Origin: Corylus avellana
Taxonomy: Eukaryota > Streptophyta > Magnoliopsida > Fagales > Betulaceae
Assembly: GCF_901000735.1 (NCBI RefSeq)
Contig: NC_081544.1
Span: 32,625,235-32,689,234, forward strand
Length of the DNA stretch: 64,000 nt
Direction: 5' to 3'
Part shown: one piece after another, positions 37,001 to 46,860 of the stretch
How positions within the stretch are numbered: position 1 is the first letter of the stretch
How the letters are laid out: every line of letters starts with the position of its first letter
Translations under genes and position numbers: made by a program
Notes under the pieces: generated by a model
The model's input: the letters and a program-made list of their open reading frames with translations, nothing else
The model's database searches: none
Told to the model about the DNA's origin: nothing

Positions 37001-40000
37001 ACCATCCTCTCACGATCTTAAAAACTACGATCGTTTCTTTCTCTTCAAATACACCACATTAAATAGGCCAGAACCATCTTCCACACTACTACACGACAAA
37101 AACCAACCTGCACTTTCCAACAAGCAAAGAGGTCTAACGCAGAAATAGGTTGGCAATCCTGAAAGCTGCAAGGTTGCTCGATTCCATTGCATTTGCAATT
37201 TTCATTGTCGGTCCTAACTTTTTAAATCATATAAACATTACAGATTAAGCCTGTCAAACAAGCCTGTAACCTCCTATTTCTAGAAGAACGAGTTAGACAA
37301 ATATTATCTTTCTTTTTTATTTTGTCAGAAAACATGATCTACTCACTCTGCTACAACTGCTGTTGCTACATTGACCAAGCTCTGAGACAAGCATTACAAG
37401 CATACACCTAAGGTTAGAGAACAGATACAAGGCATTCCCAGGTTTACACTCCAGTTTCCAACGTATTTACCATACATGAAGGTCAATCCAGAAGTCAAAT
37501 CAGAAACTCATTCTATTCATTCTATGAAATTGCTGCTGTTAGTACTACTATTATTCAATTCAGTAATTAACACCGCGGCAACTACTATTACTACTACTGC
37601 TAGCACTAGTGTTGGCATAATTACTGCTGCTGCTAGCAGAAGGGAAAAAAAAAAAACAAAACAAAACAAAAGAAAAGTACTAGATGTCAGAATCTGCTTA
37701 ACAACTACTTAAGCAGATTCTGACATCTAGTTTCCTTTTTTTCTTTTTACAACAAATGTTTATGTCAAAAGAGGTTTTTCTTGATAATATATTTATCACA
37801 CAATTCCCTTGTTGGGGTCAATGAACCAAAGAGATCCTTCCTTTTCCATTCCCATAACACAATCCCAATAAAAGTACCTATCTCTTGTTCCCTCCATCAT
37901 TTGAAATCTGTTATATCAAACAGATGACAAATATGAAAACACAGTCCTACGCATTATGCCCTTGGAACGTACAGTTTTCTTGGTTTGCTTGAAAGGGACA
38001 CGCATGCATGGAGGTGCAACTCATTTAGTAGACAGATCTTACACTCAAATGTACCTGTTAGTGCATGCAGAATACACAGAGACAACTGGAAGTGGGCAAG
38101 ATGGTGATTAATCTACCTACAGATAGGCGTTCCTAGCTCTACCGCCTATCCAACCTGAAGACTCTTATTCGTGGTGGAATGCTTCGGTTATTTTTCATCC
38201 GATAGACCAAAATTCTGGTCTTCTTCAATCAGGATCTCAAACCAATACACGCAAAGAGTATATAATCATATGCAGTATATGGCTCGTGGTGAAATGCTTT
38301 GGCTACTTTTCATCCAATAGACCAAAATTCAGGTCTTCTTCAATCAGGATGTCAAACCAGTACATGCAAGAGTATATAATCATATGCAGTATATGGTTCT
38401 TTTCTTGAGTCACACCATTGCATCTGAAGCCTCAGCCCAAAACGTACAAGTGATCTGGTTGATTTCCATAACCAACCTTGTAAGATCAAAACCCTAAAAG
38501 GCCTATATGTTTGTCTTGCATAAGCAATTATTGGGTTAGTGAATTTGGTCAGTCCTATGGGGAATTCGAGGTGGTGTTTTATTGAATCTAAAGCTTTTGA
38601 GCTTGTGGTGGAGGGCGGGTCTACAGTGTTATGAGTTCTTGAAAGGTATTAAATTATCACTTGTCCCAGAAGCTTAAGCTAATAAGAAGAGGTAAATTTA
38701 ATCATTTAATTGGAGTCAAGGTTCGAACTTAGGACCTTTAGCTCTGATACCATGTTAAATCATTTGTCCAAAAAATTTAAGTTGATAATAAAAGATAAAT
38801 TTAATCATTTAATCAACACTTTAACAAAATGAGTCATGGTATTGTTAGTTCTATTCATTTGGGTAAAGTTAGAGTTGCTTGGTTGTTAACCACCATGGAT
38901 TTTAAGAGAACCTGCAGAGTTGGGGTCACAACCATCCTCGCTCAATCGTGTGCTCTAAAAACTAAGGGCATTATCAGGCTATAGCAGAGTATGGTGGGAA
39001 TGGTCAAAAGGGCTTTATCGTTGTGCCAAAAGGAAGAGGTGAAAAGGAGTGGAGTCCCTTCTCCCTCGAGTTACGCTTGGTTCTGTATTTTATCTATGTG
39101 ATTTATGGTGGTTGGAGTAGACCTCACCCAACTGGGGTTCAAAGAGGTGGTCGTCTATCGCATGGCTTGGGTGGAAGTGTGTCGGTTCAGGCTTTGAAAC
39201 CACCAAAGAAGGTGGTTGGGTATAGGTATTACACAAAGGTCTTGAAGGAGCGTCCGCCAACATCCTCTTTGGTGAGTGGTACTTTTGGGAATTTTGTTTC
39301 AACATTGTTGAAGGGACAATTGAACGGGGATGGATGCGCCTGGCTTTTCATCTGGGGGTTTAGAGGATCCCTGATCCTTTGTTGGTGGGGTCTACTCGAG
39401 GAAGGACATGGAACTTTTGAGTGAAATCTTTGATTTCCAAACTCTCATAGTGACGTTGGTGCGCCTAAAAACGGAAGTCACTCATTGTATTGATTGGGTT
39501 GATTTGGGTCTAGGCCCAGCTGGCTTAGGTTCTAGGGCATGCTCAGAGAAGGTTGCATTAGTTGAGTCAAAATCCAGTCCAATAGTAAATATTTCTCTAA
39601 GCATCCTTCTAATGCAAGCAAACCCGACCTGCCTCTTGTGGCCCATTCTAACCTAGTCTCCAAAGGTAAGGGTGCAATGGGTTCTTATGGTGTTGTCATG
39701 CCTTATGTGATGTCTTCAGAGGGGAAGAAATGATAGAAGCTTCAAGGGCCATGAAAGTATAGTGGTGGAGCTTAAGTCTTTGTTTTTCAATACTCTTTAC
39801 TTTTAGATAGTTGCGTTTGTCTTTCCTAGTTTGCTTAATTTTCACGATTCTCTTTTTCTTTTCTCTCCTTCTAGTTAGGTTTATCTCTTGTATACTTTTT
39901 GTGTAACTGGGTTGCGCTTTTCTCTTTTTAATGATATTTCGATTTCTTAAGAAAAAAAAGTAGTAAGCAATTCTATTTGTGAAATAAAGCGAGCCTAAGG

Positions 40001-43000
40001 AGATCAATTATCGAAGACAAAGGATACAAAGTAGGATAAATATCAAAAGAAACTACAAGGGGAATCACCGTTAACAACACAATAAAATTTTCATCATACA
40101 TTGTGCATATTTCTTTTATCAGTATTGGATTCTAGAAAACTACAAGGCCAAAATAAATGAAAATCAAACTTTTGCAACCTTAGGATTAAGATAACAAATC
40201 TATTAGTGGGATTCTGTTTCCATGCACAGGGAAATTCCTTCATTAGTTCGTCAAAATTCAGCAATCTAACCATCATAATTCTCAAATAATTGCATCTTCC
40301 TCTTCTTCTTTTTTGGGGGGGGAGGAGAAGATTATTGCTTTGACGTGTTTGCAAATATTCAGAGAATAATAGATGCATGATTAAACATTAAAAAAGGAAT
40401 CAATTCTGAGTACCGTAAAAGAAGTTGACTTTTTAGTAGACAAAAAGCATAGCATAGTACCTGAAAATGGGGGTCATCTCCAACAACTGCGCGCTCATCC
40501 CAATCTAAACGACCACCATAGATATTCCAAACACCATTCTGATTCTGATACTGTGCACAGCGGTGATTCAAGACAACATCCCCCAAGACTTTCATTCCAG
40601 CTTCATGGAATTTCGTCACAACTTCTTTCAGCTCATCAATATCTCCATATCTGATTTGTATGTCACAACAGAAACAAAAATTAGTCACAGAATTCTCATT
40701 TATTACGATACCGCCTATTATCTTTTGTACAGAAAAAAAAATATATATATATATATAGAAAACAATATAGATTTTTAAAGATGACACATCTCAACTGTCT
40801 ATTAAGTAACTGATAATCAAAAATTTTTAAAATCCAACCAATCATGCCCAGTTCCAATAATATATAAGCATACATCAAGAAAGCAGATGTCCCTCAAGCG
40901 TGTAGTACCCTCTTTTTCTTTTCTCAAAGAAAGGTTTTCAGTTATAATTAATGAAGGTTCACTAGCAAGCTGAGAATTCTTTGCATAAAGACCACAACAA
41001 ATTCTATATGAGGCAGTAACAAAGATTGTGTATCTATAAACTTGAATTATAGTACCTGGAACTCAAATTATATAAATCCGTTGGCATGTACCCTTCAGGT
41101 GATACAGAATCTGTAGGTGGTGGTAACCAAATCACAGTGAAACCAAGCAAAGATAATTTTGAAGCTCTTTCTTTCAGCTCCATGTACCATCTTCCAGATT
41201 TGTGAGATTCCCAGTTAAACCCTTGACACAATATCTCAAACCCTGTGCCCGTCCCTGAGCATATTTTGACAGGAGGTTTTAGTTCCTCGAATTCAACAAC
41301 AGCTTGCTCCGAGAAAGTTGGAATGGAGCTTCTGAAGATGCTATAGGCTTCAGCAGCCAGTTTTTCAATTTCTTGAAGAATTGTTTCTTGTGCTTCGTTA
41401 GTTTTGGCCTTTTGACCCTTCACAGCCGAAATGTCACTTACCAAGCTCCTTATTTCATTAATTATTCCACTAGTTAATGCACTAATAGATCCTTCTTGAT
41501 TTGCTTCTCCTTCTTGATTTGCTTCTCCTTCTTGATTTGCTTCTGCATTATATTCAGGTATCTGTGCACTTTCAGATAGACCCTGTCCAGATTTGGCAGG
41601 GAAGCTGCTAGAACTTGAGAGGGGGATGTAGAAGTCATTTCCCATACATTTCAACCAAGTATGTTCATTTAGCTTGAGCACAAAAAGAAACCCTTCAAGT
41701 CCTTCCTCTATAGTAAACAATCCAAAACATCCCTCTCCCCCCTCTTTTGGCTGCAGAACACTCCACTCATGTAATTAATGTTTAAGAATAAGAAAACAAT
41801 TCTAAAGAGCTGAAGATTCAAAATTAACAAGAAGAAATGAGGTATCCCAATTCAACATTTCCATAGACGAATAGCATATGGAAGAAGTCAAGTATAACTA
41901 ACAACTCTAATGCAAGTAATTGCAAGCTTAATAATGCCTTCACATCAGACCTTAATATGAGGCTCTGCCAGCATAATCTACGTATCCATGTATAGCAAGT
42001 ATGACATTGAATAAAATTTCACAAAAATCCTCCCATATTCTAGTAAAAGCATGTTTGCAGATATGAAATCCTATCTCCCAAGTTGCTAGGTATAATTATG
42101 CTTCACAACATAAATATGCTATGCATGAAAGGCTAGTTATATCAGAGACAAATAAGAAGTAAAAAGACCTTAACGTCACATTGGAGGGGAGGACAAATGA
42201 AAATACGGTCACACAATTGAGAAAGCACAAGCTTGCACTCTAACTCCATAAAACCCCAATTACTTCCCTATCTGGTAGCGATTACAGAAAACTCTTCCTT
42301 TCAGAAAAACGCAACCTCTTTAGTGGGGCCACACAAAAGAAACATTCCCGTTTTTAATGAAGTAAAAAACAGGGAGAGAGATAGAGAAAGAGGCACAAAA
42401 GGTTTGAAAAGCTTAACAATATTGTGTGGGACCTGATAGTTATGTAAATTTAGTATATATACCTAAACATATGCCTATCTGTCTCTTTGTCTGTATGATT
42501 GTATGTTGTATTTGACAAGTAAAGAACAATTTTGTGAAGAAAATGGAATGGTTTCAAGTATATAGGAGTTCCTTCTAAATTACACTAAGGCTCAGAGAAT
42601 CAAGAAAGTCCAAAAATAAAAAATAAACAATAGGATGGAAGGCTGCTAAAGCATTACTGTGAATAGCTCCACTGTTCAAAGTCCAATTATTCCTCTAGCA
42701 CCAAATAACCCACATAAGGTAAAGCTGGAAAGCATTCCAAATTAAGCTGCTTTTATGGCAGCCCATATATAGAACATCAATATATCAGCAAGAATAGCAC
42801 CAGTATATATTGAGAATAAAAGTACATTTGCCAATATGTCAGTGAGGGAATATATTTAAATGTTGTACCTGTAATCGAGTCCGCAAAGCCTTGTCCTTGA
42901 AAGTTATTGTATCTGGTGGATGTGGGGCAGCTGGAATTTCCCACTTTTTGGTATCATCTCTGCAAACTCCCCAGTGAATAAAAACATCTCCTGGTATATC

Positions 43001-46000
43001 AGTTTCTACATATAGAAAATTTTTAGCTGTCTCTGGGCACTTTCTAACACTAACAGTGACTGAGTTATCAATAGCAACTTGTTTTGCAATAGGCTGCTCT
43101 TCATTGAACCCTTCTAGACTCCTACTTTCTTGTTTAAGGTCTCTGGATTCAGTGCTGCTGCCTGCACCATCAGTATGTGACGCTTCTGTTTTACGGAGCA
43201 TTTTAGATAGCGGCCCCAAAGCCCCTAGGTTTAAGAGGAGCCAAGAACTGTCTGTCAGACCATGAATGAACATAGAATAGAGAGGAGATGACAGTTACCA
43301 GAAAAAACTGTTGAAGATCATAAACCACCCACCTGTGATACACCTGATAGATACGGAAAATAAGCCTAAGACCCAAGACCCAATCAATAAAAGGACCCTA
43401 CTAGCGCCAACCAGGGGTCCAAGAAAGCCTAACACAAGGCTTATTGTCACAAGAGCCCAAGGAGGCCCATGCAGGCCTGAGAGGGCCCCATGAGAGCCTA
43501 ATATAAGGCCTCATCCTATGCCACACTCAGGTATGTTTTTACACGCTTTCTTCTCCCTCTAAGGGAGCTCTCTCTAATGAAAAGAACAAAAAGAGACAAT
43601 ATGTGCCAGAACAGCATCTAATTCCTACATCAATAACAAACTGCATCCAAGATCAAAATGATGTTACAAATGAGTTGCACTACTTTTATTGCTATCGCCT
43701 GTCAGTCCTTTTCACAAATGGATCTCATTAAGAAATTGCCTCTATTTGACAGAACTTCATGGCTTTATAGATATATGGACTCAATTAGGCTCATATGTTT
43801 GCTTAGGAGTTACAACGGTTCTAAAAGAAGGCACAAAGTAATTCAGGCTGAAGATAAAAGGTTATGCATTTAACAGATCTATAATATTAAACATGTATTA
43901 ACCAAGTGAACAATAGTACTATATAATAATTTCTACAACCTTGCCAAATATCAAAGCTCTTTTTTGCTCCTACTATATTGCCATCGCCTTGAAGGTAGTC
44001 TACAAGAGGCACCTTGAAATCTCTCCCTCTGTGCTGATACCAAGATCCAGTTTCTTCATCCTGCATCCCCCCATCCCCCCCCAAAAAAAAAAGAAAAAAA
44101 GAAAAAAAAAGAGAGAAATAAATTAGCAAAATATACTTATAAACCTTAACTACACAGCAAATTTAACATAACTGACACTATCAACTGCTAATTCTTGACA
44201 ATCAGAACCTTCAAAACAAAATTTATAGCAGCAATTGCGTCGATGGGTTTGAGATCAATCTTCACTTCATAAAGCGTCTCTCCTTCCAGTGACGATGATT
44301 TCTTCAAGGGTGTCTCCATTGCGTAGTCCTGAAAAGGTTTTTCTCTTTCTTTTTTATTCATATTCTTATTGGCAATGCAAAAGTGGCTCCATACATGATC
44401 TTTAGAAACCAATACATACCTTGATGGGAATTGAACCCGGGGGTCTCATTTCAGTAGGAGGTTGATCCCATTCACTGTAAAATTTATAGATGGGTCTTTC
44501 TTGGTCACATATATCTATCATACCATATACTATGATATTATCAAGAAAACAACCTTGAATCTACTTAAGCTTCTCCATAAAGCACGTAAATACTTAAATC
44601 AAATAATTTAACATTAAAATTTAAAACAGTTAGCATACCTGCCAACATCGTCAACATGAGAAATTCCCCAGTGAAGAATCCATTTCCCAGGAAGATCACA
44701 ACCAACAGTAAGCTCCCAATTCCGATTATTCTGCCCATGATCTAATCTGATGAAGATCGTTCCCTCAACCTACAATCCAAGTCAATCATGGGAACTTTTT
44801 TAATCAAATTCAAACCCTTCAATTCTGTCAAGCATCTGATAAAATAGAGCAAATTTTTGAACAGCATACAATTTGAGTTTTCTTTCTTTTTTCTTTTGTT
44901 GGGTAAAAGTGAAACACTAAAATATAATGAGCCTGATGTAAGACAACAGAGGAGGACAGGGCACTCTGCTAGAAGTTGGCTCGAACTCCGCCTGGAAGTA
45001 TGCTGGAAGTTAGCTCGAGCCAAGTCAAGACAGAGCTCTCTGCTAGAAGTTGGCTCGAACTCCATTAGAAGTCTGCTGGAAGTTGGCACGAGCCAAGTCA
45101 AGACAGAATACTCCACTAAAAGTCCGCTCCAGCCAACTCCAGACAGAATGCTGTTAGAAATCCGCTCTAAGTTAGCTAGAGCGGATCCATCTGATACAAA
45201 ATCATTTGAGTTATCTTCTAATTTTGACAACGAATCAATTCCATCCCTTTTGAGTTCTTCTTGATTTGGTTCACTTTCTGACATTTAGACTGGAAACTTA
45301 ATTTCCATGATTTTTCATTTTTAAGCAATTTGGTCCATTATATGTTAGTGCTAAAATTAGTTTCTTGCCTTTCTCAGCTCGTAGGATTTCTATATAAGAG
45401 GATCATGATTGTAAGGAGAATATAGTTTTTGGAGTTCAATAACAATTCATTTTTATTATCAACGTGTGTGTTGCTTTGTAAATTGAAGACGCAGCTTTTC
45501 GATCTCTTTTATCGCTTTCGCTGCGATCAAGAAAAAGTTAAACATTTAACGTTCTGTTTGATTGCTGAGAAGACAGAGGAAAGAGGAGAAAAAAAAAATC
45601 TCAGAAATTTTTTCCTTGTGGAGAATCCTCTCTTGTCCAACGATTTCAGATGATAGAAGGCGAATTTTTTCCATTTTTCTTCAAACTTCAATTGCCTCAG
45701 TCTCCTCAGCAACCAAACACGTCCTTTTCATTTCCAACATTTTCTCGGGAACCAAACAGAAACCACACTCTCACGCAAAGCAAAATAAGAATTTCGAGAA
45801 AAAAAATCCAACCGTTTCAGTTTGCTTCAGAGGGAAAGTCTGCTTGAAGAAGGCGTCCGCTGATTCGACGGTCTCAGCGAGAGCGGTGGAGCTAGCTCTG
45901 AGAGCGTGAACCTTAGGAGGCCTGAAGTTGCAGAAGCTCCGGGCCTGGAAAACCAGCTTGTGATTCCTAGAGCAATTCAAGGACCACGGCTTGAAACCCT

Positions 46001-46073
46001 TGGATTTCAGACCGTACCTTCGACTCTCACGATGACAATGCTGGAGCATCGGCTCCATCCTAACGGTCCACAT
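34028..46073 (-). CDS. AMY3: Plastid alpha-amylase AMY3-type, tandem copy A
   Basis: Thirteen exons, complement of 34028-34183, 34473-34640, 35109-35231, 35625-35874, 36561-36667, 40461-40650, 41056-41750, 42869-43224, 43940-44060, 44209-44328, 44420-44474, 44639-44769 and 45813-46073, giving 910 residues. It cleaves alpha-1,4 bonds in leaf starch inside plastids. A transit peptide (about 1-60) is followed by two CBM45-like starch-binding modules ([36 protein letters not shown]), then a GH13 domain from [13 protein letters not shown]. The catalytic residues are D690 (GWRMDF), E715 (AVGEYWD) and D798 (FIENHDT). C523 and C611 lie 88 apart, like the Arabidopsis AMY3 redox pair (Cys499/Cys587, from memory). 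Odd points: MWTVRM start, GWRMDF in place of GWRLDF, KGI in place of KDI, GDDPHF in place of ADDPHF, and EANQEG three times. Frame and splice sites are intact, so I do not call it a pseudogene, but it looks less constrained than copy B. Confidence 0.93.
36820..37120 (-). mobile_element. LINE 3' fragment in intron 8 of AMY3 copy A
   Basis: Antisense text has the LINE 3' signature: AATGGAATTCATTAAAAAGT, GCACAACCC, ATACAAGAGAAACAC, then CTCTTCAAATACACCACATTAAA from the ORF2 end. The same fragment is in copy B at about 52125-52445, so it was present before the duplication. Confidence 0.65.
37679..37731. repeat. Perfect 23-bp stem, 7-nt loop inverted repeat
   Basis: Left arm 37679-37701 and right arm 37709-37731 are exact reverse complements around the loop CAACTAC. 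The arms begin ACTAGATGTCAG and end TCTGCTTAA. Copy B at about 52950 has only the right-arm-like half, with differences. It lies in intron 8 of AMY3 copy A. Confidence 0.97.
38169..38396. repeat. Two tandem copies of a 115-bp unit
   Basis: TCGTGGTGRAATGCTTYGG starts at 38169 and again at 38284. Both units end in ATAATCATATGCAGTATATGG. They differ at about ten positions. Confidence 0.9.
38647..38826 (-). mobile_element. TRIM remnant with tRNA-Met primer site
   Basis: Related to the TRIM at 24429-24706. A terminal repeat lies at 38753-38826, and TGGTATCAGAGC on the minus strand (38741-38752) lies immediately inside it. A second, worn terminal repeat starts at about 38647. The internal part is shorter than in the other copy, and no target duplication remains visible. 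Confidence 0.75.
38840..39958 (+). mobile_element. Truncated LINE fragment
   Basis: [20 protein letters not shown] (near 39018) resembles the end of the DUF4283-like domain in plant LINE ORF1. The 3' end reads TTATCTCTTGTATACTTTTTG, then GGGTTGCGC and TTTTTAATGATATTTCGA, with an A-rich tail, a typical plant LINE 3' end. The interior is deleted. It lies opposite to AMY3 transcription. Confidence 0.6.
41491..41544 (-). repeat. Three perfect 18-bp repeats in AMY3 copy A exon 7
   Basis: The 18-bp unit CCTTCTTGATTTGCTTCT (plus strand) occurs three times in a row at 41491, 41509 and 41527. On the coding strand it adds EANQEG repeats in the linker between the second CBM45-like module and the GH13 domain. 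Copy B has one unit (EANQKG). Frame is preserved. Confidence 0.97.
43342..43578. other. Intron 5 segment of copy A unrelated to copy B
   Basis: Flanking intron sequence matches copy B on both sides, but this block (rich in AGCCTAA, GGCCC and AAGGCC motifs) replaces about 200 bp of different sequence at 57138-57340. It looks like an LTR or other insertion accompanied by a deletion. The class is undetermined. Confidence 0.5.
44934..45529 (+). mobile_element. Probable solo LTR in intron 1 of AMY3 copy A
   Basis: Absent from copy B, where flanking bases meet directly. Features fit a copia-like LTR: TG...CA-type ends, TATATAAG near 45395, then a GTTCAATAACAATTCATTTTT region typical of a poly(A) signal, and CTTTCGCTGCGATCA at the end. 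I found no clear 5-bp target duplication. Two 74-bp repeats occupy its U3 half. The open frame across 44857-45264 is a by-product. Confidence 0.55.
44965..45112. repeat. Two tandem 74-bp units inside the LTR-like insertion
   Basis: TCTGCTAGAAGTTGGCTCGA starts at 44965 and 45039; both units end in CAAGTCAAGACAGA. Further degraded pieces follow to about 45190. Confidence 0.9.
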
Positions 46074-46468
46074 GATTTCAGTCGCTCAGAACAGAACCAG
46101 AGCGAGAGCGAGAGCGAGAGAGTGTGTCAGTGTGTGTGTTCCTTTGCAGATACTTATGCAGATACTTTTTTATTTAATCATATCATAAAGTAGAGTTACT
46201 TTTTATTCTATTTTTACACATAATTAATCATTATTTTTATGTCAATTTTTTTTCTCTACGCTAAACTTGCTCGGTCGTTATCCGTATTCGTATGTCGTTC
46301 CTAATCTAGCTCGAAATTCATAAAACTCGCTCTTTCAAGTATCCGAGTCCGGATTTGTTTGTCGCTCCGCAAGAAACGACTCACTAACGTCAGTCGTAGT
46401 TGTCATCGCATAATTGGCGAAAGTCTCTTTCCCAAACGCATCACCTACCACAAATGGAATTAGTGATT

Positions 46469-46494
46469 GGGGGGCGGGGGGGGCGGGGGCGGGG
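46469..46494 (+). other. Potential G-quadruplex upstream of AMY3 copy A
   Basis: Four G-runs of 6, 8, 5 and 4 separated by single C residues, about 400 bp upstream of the copy A ATG. This satisfies the usual G3+N1-7 quadruplex rule with very short loops. It lies in a segment (about 46260-46640) with no counterpart at copy B. Read from the gene's coding strand the tract is C-rich. Confidence 0.85.
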
Positions 46495-46860
46495 CGACGT
46501 GACGTTACGGCTCATCATGTGCTAGCTGTTAAGTGCGCGCCTGGCTGTGTTCAACTACCCAGAAGCGCGATGACTCGACAGTCGACAGGGGTGAGTGCCA
46601 GCGGTTATCTTTTCCTTCATTTGTTGAATTTTACGAGAATGTTCAGGACAAGTGTGCTGGGGATAGCAAATAGCAATGGGACTTTACCAAAATATCTTGT
46701 AATTTGTTTGGACGTACCACTCCAAACAAAATGGAATTTCGACTAAAATATAATGGAACTTTGGAGAATGCTCTTTTTTTTTTTTTCTAATACTTTGGAG
46801 AATGCTCTTGAGTGTATTCTTCGACAAATATCTTCAAAATCACTAATTCAAGTATCAAAT

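Larger units (their letters stand above)
37949..39960. mobile_element. Copy-A-specific 2.0-kb insertion in intron 8
   Basis: Copy B runs directly from ACAGTCCT (to 53202) into TAGTAAGCAATTCT (53207), whereas copy A has about 2 kb between the same two points. The insert is a patchwork: a two-unit tandem repeat (38169-38396), a TRIM remnant (38647-38826) and a LINE fragment ending in an A-rich tail (to 39958). No clear target duplication frames the whole. Confidence 0.8.
33645..46860. repeat. Tandem duplication unit A (AMY3 copy A plus flanks)
   Basis: About 13.2 kb that aligns with 48780-59770 in the same orientation. Similarity starts downstream of the gene near GGTGTAAG...ATGATTTTCC. It covers all 13 exons and most intron sequence, and ends upstream past the shared CCACTCCAAACAAAATGGAA motif. 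Size differences come from insertions in introns 1, 5 and 8 and upstream of the ATG. The ends were judged by eye and could be off by about 100 bp. Confidence 0.9.

Noticed and set aside
38741..38757. tRNA-like motif (GGTTCGAA region and GCTCTGATACCA)
   Set aside because: This is the tRNA-Met primer-binding site of a TRIM on the minus strand. No cloverleaf can be drawn.
44857..45264. 135-residue plus-strand and 180-residue minus-strand open frames
   Set aside because: Both are produced by the 74-bp tandem repeats in the LTR-like insertion. No homology is recognised.
34028..46073. AMY3 copy A as a pseudogene
   Set aside because: All 13 exons splice in frame with GT/AG sites, no stop codon interrupts, and all catalytic residues are present.
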